Assembly: GCA_936450465.1 (NCBI GenBank)
Contig: OW388291.1
Span: 76,408,436 to 76,472,435 of the forward strand
Length of the DNA stretch: 64,000 nt
Direction of reading: 5' to 3'
From: Gibbula magus
Taxonomy: Eukaryota; Mollusca; Gastropoda; Trochida; Trochidae
In this document: positions 24,801 through 36,800 of the stretch, piece after piece
Position numbering within the stretch: the stretch's first letter is position 1
Layout of the letters: each line of letters starts with the position of its first letter
Program-made: the position numbers and the translations under genes
Notes under the pieces: generated by a model
What the model saw: only the letters and a program-made list of their open reading frames with translations
Database searches by the model: none
Told to the model about the DNA's origin: nothing

Positions 24801-27800
24801 AAATAGTGAAAATGTGATCTGTTGGCGAGTAACCTTTTCTGAAACCAGCTTGAGCTTCGGATAGAATTTCGTTTGTTTCGATGAATTTATTCAATCGAGT
24901 GTTTAGAACAGAAGTGAAAAGTTTTCCAAAACAGCTCAGCAGTGTAATGGGTCTGTAATTTCCAGGGTCTTTAGGATCGCCTTTATTTTTGTAAATTGGT
25001 TTAATGATACCTGTAAGCCACGTATCTGGGAAGATGCCAGTGTCAAGAACAATGTTAAAAAGTTTAACATAAATTTCTATGAAAACATCAATAGTAGAAC
25101 AAATATATTCATTAATAACATTATCCATTCCTGGGGCTTTATTGTTTTTGAGATGTTTAACACATGATATAATCTCATCTCTAGTGATTTCAGAATTAAG
25201 TATAGCGCTATTCTCAGTGTCGACATGAGGAGGATTAATATTACAGTTATGTTCAGAAGATGGGTTCTCATTTTGAGATTTAAAAAAGTCAAAAAAAGAG
25301 TCAATTTGTGGGGAATGTTCTGGGCCTGTTTCTGCCTTACAGTTTTTTAGTAGTTTCCAAAAGGAGCGTGGATCATTTTCCCGAAGTTTGGATAATTTAT
25401 CTTGGGTAGACTTAATATGTTTGTTGGAAAATTTTATAAGACATTTTTTGTAATGTTTACTGGAGTTTACCAATCGGGATTTATTCTCAAATGTTTTACA
25501 ATTTTGGTACATACGTTTTGCCTTGAAGTATTTTCCCCGTAAAATTTTGCATTGTTTGCCAAACCATGGTTGATTGATATGCTTATTGGGTGAATGTCGA
25601 CGTACATTGCTATTACATCTAAAGCCAAAGACTTTACCAGCTGTAGACACAAGGACATTGCTTACAACATCATTAACATGTGTGATAACACGGAGTGGGT
25701 CGTCAGTACCCTCATTAAGAACATTCATAATAGATTGCATAACATCAGAGTTGACAACAGCTTCAACGTACTCACTAGCACGTGTTTTGTTCCATCTCCT
25801 GACCTCAGGAGTTTCCTTATGTACAATGGGAGTGATATTATTATTTACAACAATAGGCTTTGTATAGAAAGATACAGATATGGGCGAGTGAACATCAGAA
25901 AACAATGGTTCAAACTCGTGCACTTTAAAACCAGCGACAGTCTGGCAAATATCAGCGCTTGCTATGGCGTAATCAACAACACTTACGCCTTTACATGTAA
26001 CTTTACCTTTGCCCTTGTCTTCTCCAATCCGACCATTAAGAATATACAAATTAGTGTTTTTACATAGGTCAAGGAGTTTATAACCATGCGAATTAACTCT
26101 ACCCTTATCTTCATTACATCTTTGTAATGGGATGCCATACGATTGTAGTTTTTCAGCATCATTCATAAAATCACATAAATCTAATGGTAGCATTTCCTCA
26201 ATAATAATATTATGATCGCATGACACGTAATCTTCCAATGTTCCCGTGCGAGCGTTGATATCTCCAATTAGGAATAAGCTCTCACATACAGATGATACAA
26301 AAGAGTTTAGTTCTGGGAAGACATGTCTTTTGACGGTTAGATCGTTACATGAATTCAATTATTTGCGGTTTCCATGGGAAAATGACTTAAACATGACTCA
26401 ATGAGAAAGTGACCCAATCTTTTCACGCTAGCTCCACCAAACTTGATACACATGTTAACCACGAGATGTGCCTTGTGGGTTAGACTGATAATGTGACTTC
26501 AACTGTTTTTGGATCCATTTTATCCAAATCAGATCTCTGGTAACCACCGCAGCCATATATATATATTAAAAATGCACACTTTAGTTGTGGTAGACAAAAT
26601 TGGAAGGCTGGCTATCGGCGATGGAATTTAAAGTACACTTGAATATATAATATTTCTAAAATTGGGGGATAAAATCACTTAAAGACTTAAATCAAGTATT
26701 CATTGCAGGTGGCTTCACAACAAAGGATTGGGAACCTAATCATCCCAGGGGGTACAAACATGACCCAAAAGCCTTCATATTTAAATTGTATGAGAAGGGC
26801 ATGTTTCAACCGAAGAGATATGGCATAGATAACTCTAGACAAGCTATTTACTGTCACAATGACTACGGGCCGTGTTTTGGTGCTGAACAGGATGTGGACG
26901 ACATTGAACTAAAGCGGGACATACAAACCAAAAAATCTTCATCCGGATTTAAAGTAACCTCCCACATTGGTTCCACATACGGTGGTGGTAAACTTTCAAA
27001 TGAACAGTTTTTGCAGATAGGCCAGACAGTGACGAGATTTGAAGTGATGCAATTAGTTGGTAAGTAATTTGATGCTTGCTCGACATTTCAGGAGATGTTA
27101 ATTTATATGAAATAGTTCATTTATAATTTGGTCATTTCAAGGTCATTTGATTACTCACTGTATTTGATACATCTATATGTCTTTAACTCTGTCTTGTTTA
27201 CCGGACGTGTACCAATGTAAATAACGAGCTAAATAAATAAGTATTCTAATTTTCTAGTGGGGGTAAATATGATGCACCGCATTGTAGGACTTGATGATGA
27301 CTGTTGGGTTCTAGGGTTCATTCTTCACTCGAAAAACGACAATTCACCATCTTCGAGTTATTTATTCCAATAGTCGAGGTTTTACAATCGATGTAGATGT
27401 AGATTGACTGCAAAAATCGAAAAATCTATATTTAGTAACAGCGATTCACATGTTACACTTGTAATGCGAGTTATACACTTATTACGTAGAAATATGCTTT
27501 GTCATATGCTATATCGCTTGAAAAGTACCTTTCTAACATGACAGATTATGCACATTGAATAAGTTAATACATAACATACCGTTTATATGCTCGAGTGTCG
27601 AGTCGAGGGTGAAGCATATCGAGAAGTCGAAAACATAAACAGAACATAACAGAGTTATCTCCCTTAGCGGGTTGCATACCACTATTAAAAAACTAAACGA
27701 TCTTTCGAAGTAAATGAAAGCGAACGAAATGAACTTATTTTAGCTCAAATTAAAATTCAAAATCCTACATTCCGACCCCCTAATTGTGGAGGATAAACGT

Positions 27801-30800
27801 AACAATTACTATAAACAGTCTCTGATAATCGTCCCGTTTCTGATAGTTCACATTCAACTTTTGAACAGTCATTTTAGTTGTTCATCTGTTTCGATGACAA
27901 CGCAGAGTTTGTCCACAGGACGCTTCAGCGTCCCATTTTGTGTCTTCACAGTTACAACTCGAACGTGACCCCTTTTGTCCGGGAACACGTCCAGGACTCG
28001 TCCCAAACACCAGGCGTTTCGAGGAAGGTTGTCCATTACCAGGACAACATCGTTCACGGCAACATTCTTTTCTTCGCGAGTCCACTTCTGTCGCTCCTGC
28101 TGCATAGTTATGTACTCACGTGACCATCGATGCCAGAAGATGTCTGATAGGTACTGTATCTGTCGCCATCTTCTTCTGGCATAACAATCGTCTTTGCAGA
28201 AGGATCCTGGAGGCAGCTGTGGATTGCCGCATAGAAGCAGAAGGTGGTTTGGCGTGAGTGGGGTCAGGTCGTTTGGGTCACTGGACACAGTTGTGATCGG
28301 GCGATTGTTGATAATCGATTCCACCTCACAAAAAACTGTTTGGAGGCCCTCATCATCCAAGCGAATGACTTGATCGTGTAGAATGGAATACAGGATTCGT
28401 CTAATTGTTCTGATCATTCTTTCCCATATCCCTCCATGATGGGAACCTGAAGGCGGGTTGAATTCCCATTCTACTCCCCTCTGTGTACATTCTTTGTTGA
28501 TTTGCTGCAAATTCCACTTTTGGATCTCTTCTCTCAACTCCCTTTCGCATCCAACGAGGTTTGTACCGTTATCTGATCTGATCCGGTGTGGATATCCTCT
28601 TCTGGCGAAGAAGCGACGGAAGGCATTGATGCAAGAGCTAGTGTCAAGGGTGAAAGCTAATTCAAGGTGCACAGCTCTAACTGTCAAGCAAGTAAACACA
28701 ACTCCATATCGCTTGACAGTTGCACGACCTCTTTTTGTGAGAAAAGGTCCAAAGAAATCGACACCAACATTTGAGAATGGTGGTTGGTCCGATTTAAGTC
28801 TATCGAATGGGATATCAGCCATCTTCTGTACCTTCTGTTGTGCAGTGTATTTTCGACAAACTACGCATCTGGAGATGATGCCTTTTATGAGGTAACCTGC
28901 TCTAATGATCCAGAACTTCTGTCGTAATTGGCCGAGCATTGCTGCCTTTCCCATGTGTCCGACACTTGTGTGACAATGTTCTATTATCAGCTTTGACACA
29001 GGAGAATCCTTTGGCATCAAGACTGGATGCTTCACTTCATATGGAATAAGGGCATTAGATAGTCGTCCACCTACCCTTATCACACCGTCGACAAGAACTG
29101 GATCTAGTTTTCTTATCTGTTTGTTGATTTCAGATTGTCCTGAACCTGTACTTTCCAGTTTCCTAAGGAGCTGTGGAAAGTGCCTCTTCTGAACATACTT
29201 GACAATGGCTAACTCGGCTTTCTGAAGCATTGTCACTGACAGGTACGTATTTTTGGTTTCAGTCGAAGTTGGCGTTACATCGTTTTGTTCCATCCGAAGC
29301 AACAATTTCTGTCTTTTCGATACTTTCTTCTGCAGGATCTTCTTCAAGAACAGATAGACGCTGACTATTCTTTTCAGTTTCATCCAAGAGGAGCTGTAGT
29401 TGAGGAGCCTCTCTACTGAATCTTCGTACTCACTTGTCATGGTGGCATTAACAGTTTTCTTGACTTCAGGGTCATCAGAGCTAATCTCTGATGGTACGTT
29501 CTGCGATGGCCAGTCCCCACTTGACCTCCAGAGGAATGCGGGTCCCTCGAACCACTGGCTCATCTGCACAAATGCATCATAGCTCAACCCGCGAGATGCG
29601 GCATCGGCAGGATTTACTAGGGTTGGCACATACTGCCACTGCTGGGGTTCCGATCCGTCTCTGATGACTTCGATTCGGTTGGCTACGAATGTTCTGAAGC
29701 GAGAAGATTCATTCCTGATGTATCTGATCGTGCTCATACTGTCCGTCCAGAAGAACGTTTTGTGAATTTCATACTGTAGTTCTCTCTTGATGACGTGAGC
29801 GAGTCGAACAGCTACACATGCAGCGGTCAATTCCAGTCTTGGGATAGTGACGGTCTTTAGTGGCGCTACTCTTGCCTTCGACATAATCAGCATGCAATGT
29901 ACATTGTCAACTTCGTAGGTGAATCTCAGATATGCCGCGACACCATATCCTTGGTTGCTGGCATCGGCGAAGATGTGTAGCTGACAAGACGTTTCTTTAT
30001 CAAGATCATCGGGTTTGTAGCATCTTGGAATGCTGATTTCTTGTAGGCGTTGGAGATCTGATATCCACTGTTTCCAAAGTCTGCAATGGGAACCAGTCAC
30101 TTGTTCGTCCCATCCTAGCTTGAGGCGGCACATGTCTTGAAGTAGCATCTTTGCTTTTAGAACATATGGCGATACCAATCCGAGCGGGTCGTATAACGAT
30201 GATACCACAGACAGTATCTTTCTTCGGGTACACTCTGTAGATTTAGGATTGACTGTGAATCCAATTGAGTCATTGTGTATCGTCCATGTAACACCCAGTG
30301 CTGCCTCTGTGATGTCGCCAGCTGCAAGTTTGTCAAGTTCAAAGTCTTTTACTTTCACAGCTCTGTCTTCAGGGGCAATTTCTCTCAACACTTCTTCGCT
30401 GTTGCTTGTCCACTTTGTAAGACGGAAACCACCTTTCTGGCAGAGGGATGAAACTTGCTTTACAGTTGAAACCGCTTCAGTCACAGTTACCTTTGATGCC
30501 AAGCAATCGTCGACGTAAAAGTTGTCCCTTATGATCTGTGATATTTCAGGTTCAAAGTCCTTCTCATTATCATCCGCAGTTTTCAGCAGGGCGGCGTTAG
30601 CACAACTGGGCGAAGAAGTGGTGCCAAACATGTGTACCTTCATTCGGTACCTTGCAGGTGATGTGTTGAAGTCCCCGTTTGGCCACCATAGAAAGCGTTG
30701 GTAATTCCAATGATGTTCAGGTACGAGAACTTGGTAGAACATGGACTCTATATCGCCCATAACTGCATACCTTTCCTGTCGAAACCTCATCAGGACACCA

Positions 30801-33800
30801 ATCAAGCTATTCGTAAGGTCGGGACCAGAGAGCAACTGTTCGTTGAGGGATGAGCCCGCATAGATTGCGGCACAGTTGAATACGACTCGCAACTTCTTTT
30901 TCTTGGGATGGTACACCCCGTGGTGAGGGATGTACCACTTCCGTCCGTAGCTAGGTTCTGGTTCGTTATCAGGGATAACTTCAGCGTAGCCCTTTTCGCA
31001 CACGTTCTCCACGAAGGAAGCATACTCCTGGTGAAACTGTGTGTCCTTTTCCATGCGTTTCTTGAGTCCAGACAAGCTCTTGTAAGCGAGAGAATAGTTA
31101 TCCGGAAACATCACTTCTTGGTCTCTAAACGGTAAGTCAATCTCATAATGTCCATTTCTCAGCTTAATTGACTGCTCAACTCTGTCCATGAACATCTTGT
31201 CTTCTTGCGAGAACTGCTTATGATCATCTATTGCCCTCTCTGGAAAGTCGATGTTGTATGAATGTCGAACCATGCGATCCAATTGCTGAAGTTCCTCCAT
31301 CTCTTGGATTGCTACTATTTCCGTCCTGTTCATGGTACATTTCGAAAACTGGACTGTCTCGCTGGTCGCTCCATGTCTAGGTAGGTTCCACAATGCCCAT
31401 CCTATAAGTGTTCTTGTAGCATGTGGCGAATGTTCCTCTCCAATTCTTACGTCTATTGGGGTGTAGGCATCTGCGACGTTATTGCCTATCAAAAGTCCAA
31501 CTTCCGCATCTAGTTGAGGAATCTGTATGTCATGGAGGTGTGGCCATTGAGATATATCTTCCATGGTGGGAATGTGTGCCTTTGACACAGGTAGCTTGTC
31601 GATTGTGTACAGAGTTGGCAAGTCAACATGAGTGTCCATCGAGATACTACACGCTGTAAGTCCGCTTACTGCGTGAGTGTCAATTGTTCTTGGGTGACCC
31701 ATGCTGTCAATACTTATCTTCATTGGTTTTCCACTGGCGTTCAGCTGTCTCATCAGATCTGTGGTACAAAATGAAGCACTGCTGCCGGGATCGAGGAATG
31801 CATATGTCTCCACTGCATGTATTCCACCAGTCATCTTCAGCTTCACTGGGACAATTACCATAGTGCAGGCACTGTCTGAGGTCGCGCCGACCCCCATATC
31901 CTCATGTATGCAGGAACTGAAGGTACTTGCTTGCATCTCTTTTGGTAATGGTCTATCAAGGTGGAAAAGTGTATTATGTCTCCTTTGACATGATGTACAA
32001 GTTATGTTTGCTTGACAATCTCTACTTCGGTGTCCTTTCTTTAGACATCTAAAGCAAAGTCCTTCATCTTTAACAAACTTGGTCTTTTCCACAAAGTTTG
32101 ATTCTCTAAAGCCTCTACAGCCATCGATGATGTGATCTGCAGCGCCACAGTATATGCAGCTTGGAGTCCGAGGAGTAGGTGTTGCTGTGTCCTGGGCTGG
32201 TGTTGGAAGGGAAGCTTGAGGTTTATCAGGTAGCTTGAGTGCCTTCTCGTTATGTGTTTTTGGTGTCTGTACTCCTGTGACCATGGAGAGTTTGGGTTTA
32301 GATTGCCAGTTCCTAGACGTCTTTTGGCTTCCCTTGTTTCGTCTGTCATTCGTCTGTAAAGCGTCTCTTCCAAACATGGGGTCGTTTGCTTTTCTCGATT
32401 CTCTTTTCAAAAGAGTGACAAGGTTTGAAAACTTGATTTCCTGACCAGTGTCTCGTAAAGTTTGGACGAGGGTTCTAAACTTTTCCTGGTATGAGTAGGG
32501 AAGTTTCATAACTAGCTTTTTCAAGTTCTCCTTGTTGTCTAAGACATCACTTTCAACAGCATGCTCACATTCTGAAAGAAATACTGTGAACTTGTCCAGA
32601 GCCTTTGGGTCGTCAGGTTTAATCGTTGGCCAGTCTAAGGCCTTTCCTATGAAGGCACTGACGATTATCTCTTCATCACCATACCTTTCCTTCAACTCTT
32701 TCATTGCCGCAGGGAAGCCTATGTCCGAATTCAAGTATCCGTAACTGCTAACGATGGCCTTAGCTTCGCCGGAGGTGTACTGTTCGAGGTAGTTCAGGAG
32801 TTCATCATTGTCTACTGTGTTCAACATAATTCTTGATTTGAATTGTCTCATGAATTTTTTATATTCCAGCGGGTTTCCATTGAAAATTATGATGTCGGAC
32901 ACCGGCTTCTTGAGTTGCTGGACAATGGAAACAATCTCCTGGTTTACCAAATTGCTATTTGCAACAGGATCAGGTGGTTTGTTCTTGCCGCTGGGAGCTT
33001 TGGCACCTGTAAGGATAAGGGGAGGTTTGACTTTCGATTTTGTTGAAGATTGACTTGAAGATTGACTACGGAGACTATCACCTTCGAAATCAATAATAAC
33101 TTTGCGCCTTGCATCTGACATTGCCATTTCGGTTTTAATGTCTAACTTTTCTTCCTCCATTGTGAGTCTGATTTTCTCTAGTTCCAGTTTCTGTTTTTCA
33201 AGTTCTATCCTCTGTTTCTCTTCAAGTGCTGCTTCCTTTGCCTTCAGCTCTGCCATCCTTTGTTCTTCCTTCAATCGCGCTGAGGAGACATGAGAAGAAA
33301 CAGATCTTGATTTTCGAGAAGAACGGTCCAAGCTCAACTTCATGTCGTTCTCTTTTGCCTGTTTCTGCCGCTCTGATTCCTTGTCTTGTAACCACTTGTC
33401 AACTTTCCTCTTGAAACACTGTTCATTATCAATAAATGTTTCCAATGTAGAAAGTTTTGTGTAAATTGCTTCTGAAATATCTGCTTCAGGTGTCGTAACT
33501 ACTCTAGAAAAATCATTTCTTTCCTGAAGAATTCTCTCAAAAACATTTAACCAGTCAGTATACATAGATCTAACGTGTTCATAGTCTGACCATTCACATT
33601 CAGTGTCTAAGAGTGGTAAAATAGCACTTTCTACTTTTTTAATCTTATCACACAGCTGTTTCAAGTGTTTGTTCTTAATGTCTAAGTAATACTGTAAACC
33701 CTTTGGTGTCAAAGTTCTTTTACGTGTCGATTCATCACCATTTGGTCCCAAATTCGAGTCAAAATCCTCTTCCTCAGCCATAGTGTCAATAGAGCCGTAA

Positions 33801-36800
33801 CAACTGGGTTGAACTGTAGAGCGTCATCAGCGAGCGGCCTGATAGCTTGTGTTTACATCCCCGTGAGGCGGTCGAACTGTAGTGCGAGGAAAGCGTGCAG
33901 CACGGGTCGGCGAATGTATGCTTCTAATTTCGAATACAGAAAACGTCAATAATGTTGGGTTCTAGGGTTCATTCTTCACTCGAAAAACGACAATTCACCA
34001 TCTTCGAGTTATTTATTCCAATAGTCGAGGTTTTACAATCGATGTAGATGTAGATTGACTGCAAAAATCGAAAAATCTATATTTAGTAACAGCGATTCAC
34101 ATGTTACACTTGTGATGCGAGTTATACACTTATTACGTAGAAATATGCTTTGTCATATGCTATATCGCTTGAAAAGTACCTTTCTAACATGACAGATTAT
34201 GCACATTGAATAAGTTAATACATAACATACCGTTTATATGCTCGAGTGTCGAGTCGAGGGTGAAGCATATCGAGAAGTCGAAAACATAAACAGAACATAA
34301 CAGAGTTATCTCCCTTAGCGGGTTGCATACCACTATTAAAAAACTAAACGATCTTTCGAAGTAAATGAAAGCGAACGAAATGAACTTATTTTAGCTCAAA
34401 TTAAAATTCAAAATCCTACAATGACAACATTTTAAAATTCGGTTTAAAACAGACGGAGTGTGCACCTCGATATATCACATGTTAACCTGATCGTCGAAGG
34501 TATCATCTGGTTTTCCCACTTCCACGAAATTGGCATGCACTACAAAAAACAACTTCCGCCATGTTCAGGCTATAACTTTTTCAGAGTATAGTATAGTATA
34601 GTTCTACAAAAACAACCATCAATTTATATCCACTTGGTATGTTAGACATGTTAACAATCAGAGCTGCCTATTAAATTTAACAGCCTTTGATTCACTCAAA
34701 ACATCAAACTAATTAAACAGAAGAATACAAATTGTTTTCATTCTTCTTTTTTTTCATTTCTTTCACGCCTCGTTTGACCTCCTATCTGGATTATCTAACA
34801 GATTATGCAGAATTTATTGCGAAACCATGGAGGAACATACAATCTGGTACCGTTCAGGTATACTTCTTTTGTTATCACAATGTCTGTTTTAATGAAACGT
34901 TCAGTAGTATTTTCATAAATAAAAGCAATAAAGTGATGACTATTTGTCATGACTATTTGTCATCACTGTATACACTTGGGAATTAATTACACAACATCCT
35001 ACAGTGTAGTTTGTAAACTGCGATTGTTAGGATACATTGAACGATTTTATCAGCCCAGACATAACAATTGATTATTTTACGACTCATTCAATGAAATGAA
35101 AATCCAACATATGCAAAATTTATTCATTGTTCATTAAACACTTCTTCTCTTTTTAGATAAGCCAATACCGTAAATAGTGACCGTATTTGTTCATTACGAG
35201 ATGTTTATTGAAATTGACAGTTTTGTGAGTGAGTGAAGTAGCATACTGCTATAACGAGTGACTTTTGTTGAAAAGTCAGTTAGTAAAGTGTAATCACCTC
35301 AGTTGAAAGAATAACACTAATCACCTTACAGCAAAACATATTTACTTTCATTTCATTTCATAATAGAACTTTAATTTTGACACCAAAATACCAAATTATT
35401 GTAACAGCCGTTATCCAAATGACAGTGAACCGTTATTTCAACACTGCTAAGTGTTTGTTCTACCTAAAATCACTAACCGTTTTTCTATCATATTGTCCTC
35501 TTTCAAATCAGAACGGTATTGCTGTTAAAAAAGTTGGTTGTTGCTTAGGTAATTTCCAAGTGTATCTATTATCAATATAAGTTTAAGTTAAATTTGATAG
35601 CCTGGTTTCATTTGCCCAATAAATGTTACAGGATACACGGTTCCTTCCTTAGACAAAGGAATGGTTAAAACTTTGTTCACGGACTTAATATTGATCTACC
35701 TTCTCTATTCTTTCAAACTATGATTTCAACTGATTAACTTACTACCCCTATTTGGCAATGGTTTCAATGGTCATTTACTATACTTTACTAAACAGGAATT
35801 ATATATAGTGTCACTAATTTGAAGCGTAAATTCTGCTTATGACAGTCACTAGTCTTAAAGGGACAATGCGTCGATGATGAATATGAGATCAGATGTATAT
35901 GCCTATGCTGATTAACCTGTCTGATAAAGAGTCACAGACACTAAAAGACAATTGAAGTAATGAGTAATAAAAACTACTACATGTAGACAGTGAAGCGAAG
36001 CGTAACTCGTTAGCAGACACGTTAATCAGCATAGGGAGATAAAAGTGATCTCATTTTTATCCTCGACGCAGTTTAACATTGAAATACTTTACTCGCTACT
36101 GAAGTTGTTTTTTGACGAAAAAGATAAATAATCATCATAAAATAAATAATAATCTGCATCGCACACTACTCTGTTCAATTCTCGAGTGAAAAGACTATTT
36201 TTCGGCAATAATTTCCGTTTATATTCCCTCCTTTAGAATGTATTTCTGAAAATAAAGTATTTCAATTTTCAGACTCTAAAGAGTGAAGTAGAAGCTTTTC
36301 AGCCTCCTGATGGATATGACCATGTCAACATCCTATTGGTTGGCTCTGTCGGAGCAGGCAAATCCAGTTATCTGAACAGCCTCATTTCAACTTTCAAAGG
36401 TCACGTGACCAGCACAATCAACCGGGGCAGCTCCAAAACAAGCCTCACACTGAAGGTAGTGTATATTTGCTTGAAGTAAACTATAAATATGTCTTAGATT
36501 ATGAAATAAATTTGAAGACTATTCTTACTTTCGTTTTTATACTTAAACTTTTATCGTTTGGTGTCAAAAACTATACAAACATGTATATAGACATGATTAC
36601 ACCAAGTAAATTGTTTTATTTTTCTTTGCTCGAATCTTTATGACATTTATCCCCTAAGAAAAGGGACATCTTTTGGACAAACCCAGTTTTCGTATATGTT
36701 TAAAAGTATATTTCACAATTCAGTTTCCAACTGACTTGGACTCATGTAAGGCAATACTTGTAAATTTGAAATATTCTTTGTTTAATTCTTGCATCAGATG

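Larger units (their letters stand above)
27302..34420 (-). mobile_element. Complete BEL/Pao LTR retrotransposon in IFI44-like intron 2
   Basis: 7119 bp. LTRs 27302-27769 and 33953-34420 are both 468 bp, start TG, end CA, and differ at one position that I could find (TTGTAATG versus TTGTGATG). The 5-bp target duplication ATGAC is at 27297-27301 and 34421-34425. The element reads on the minus strand, opposite to the host gene, so the LTR at 33953 is its 5' LTR. A purine-rich tract (AGGGGGTCGGAA on the minus strand) abuts the 3' LTR. Near-identical LTRs and an open polyprotein mark a very recent insertion. Confidence 0.97.

Noticed and set aside
25574..26067. Plus-strand ORFs of 97 and 157 codons
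   Set aside because: Shadows of the LINE ORF2 on the minus strand.
28458..28895. Plus-strand ORF of 145 codons and other plus-strand ORFs at 27878-33414
   Set aside because: Shadows of the BEL/Pao polyprotein.
27302..34420. Endogenous retrovirus with envelope
   Set aside because: Domain order and protease/DUF signatures are BEL/Pao and no env-like ORF lies between the integrase and the 3' LTR.
34732..34986. 84-codon ORF spanning 34802-34857 as a separate gene
   Set aside because: Only 34802-34857 is a splice-consistent exon of the IFI44-like gene; the rest is intron.
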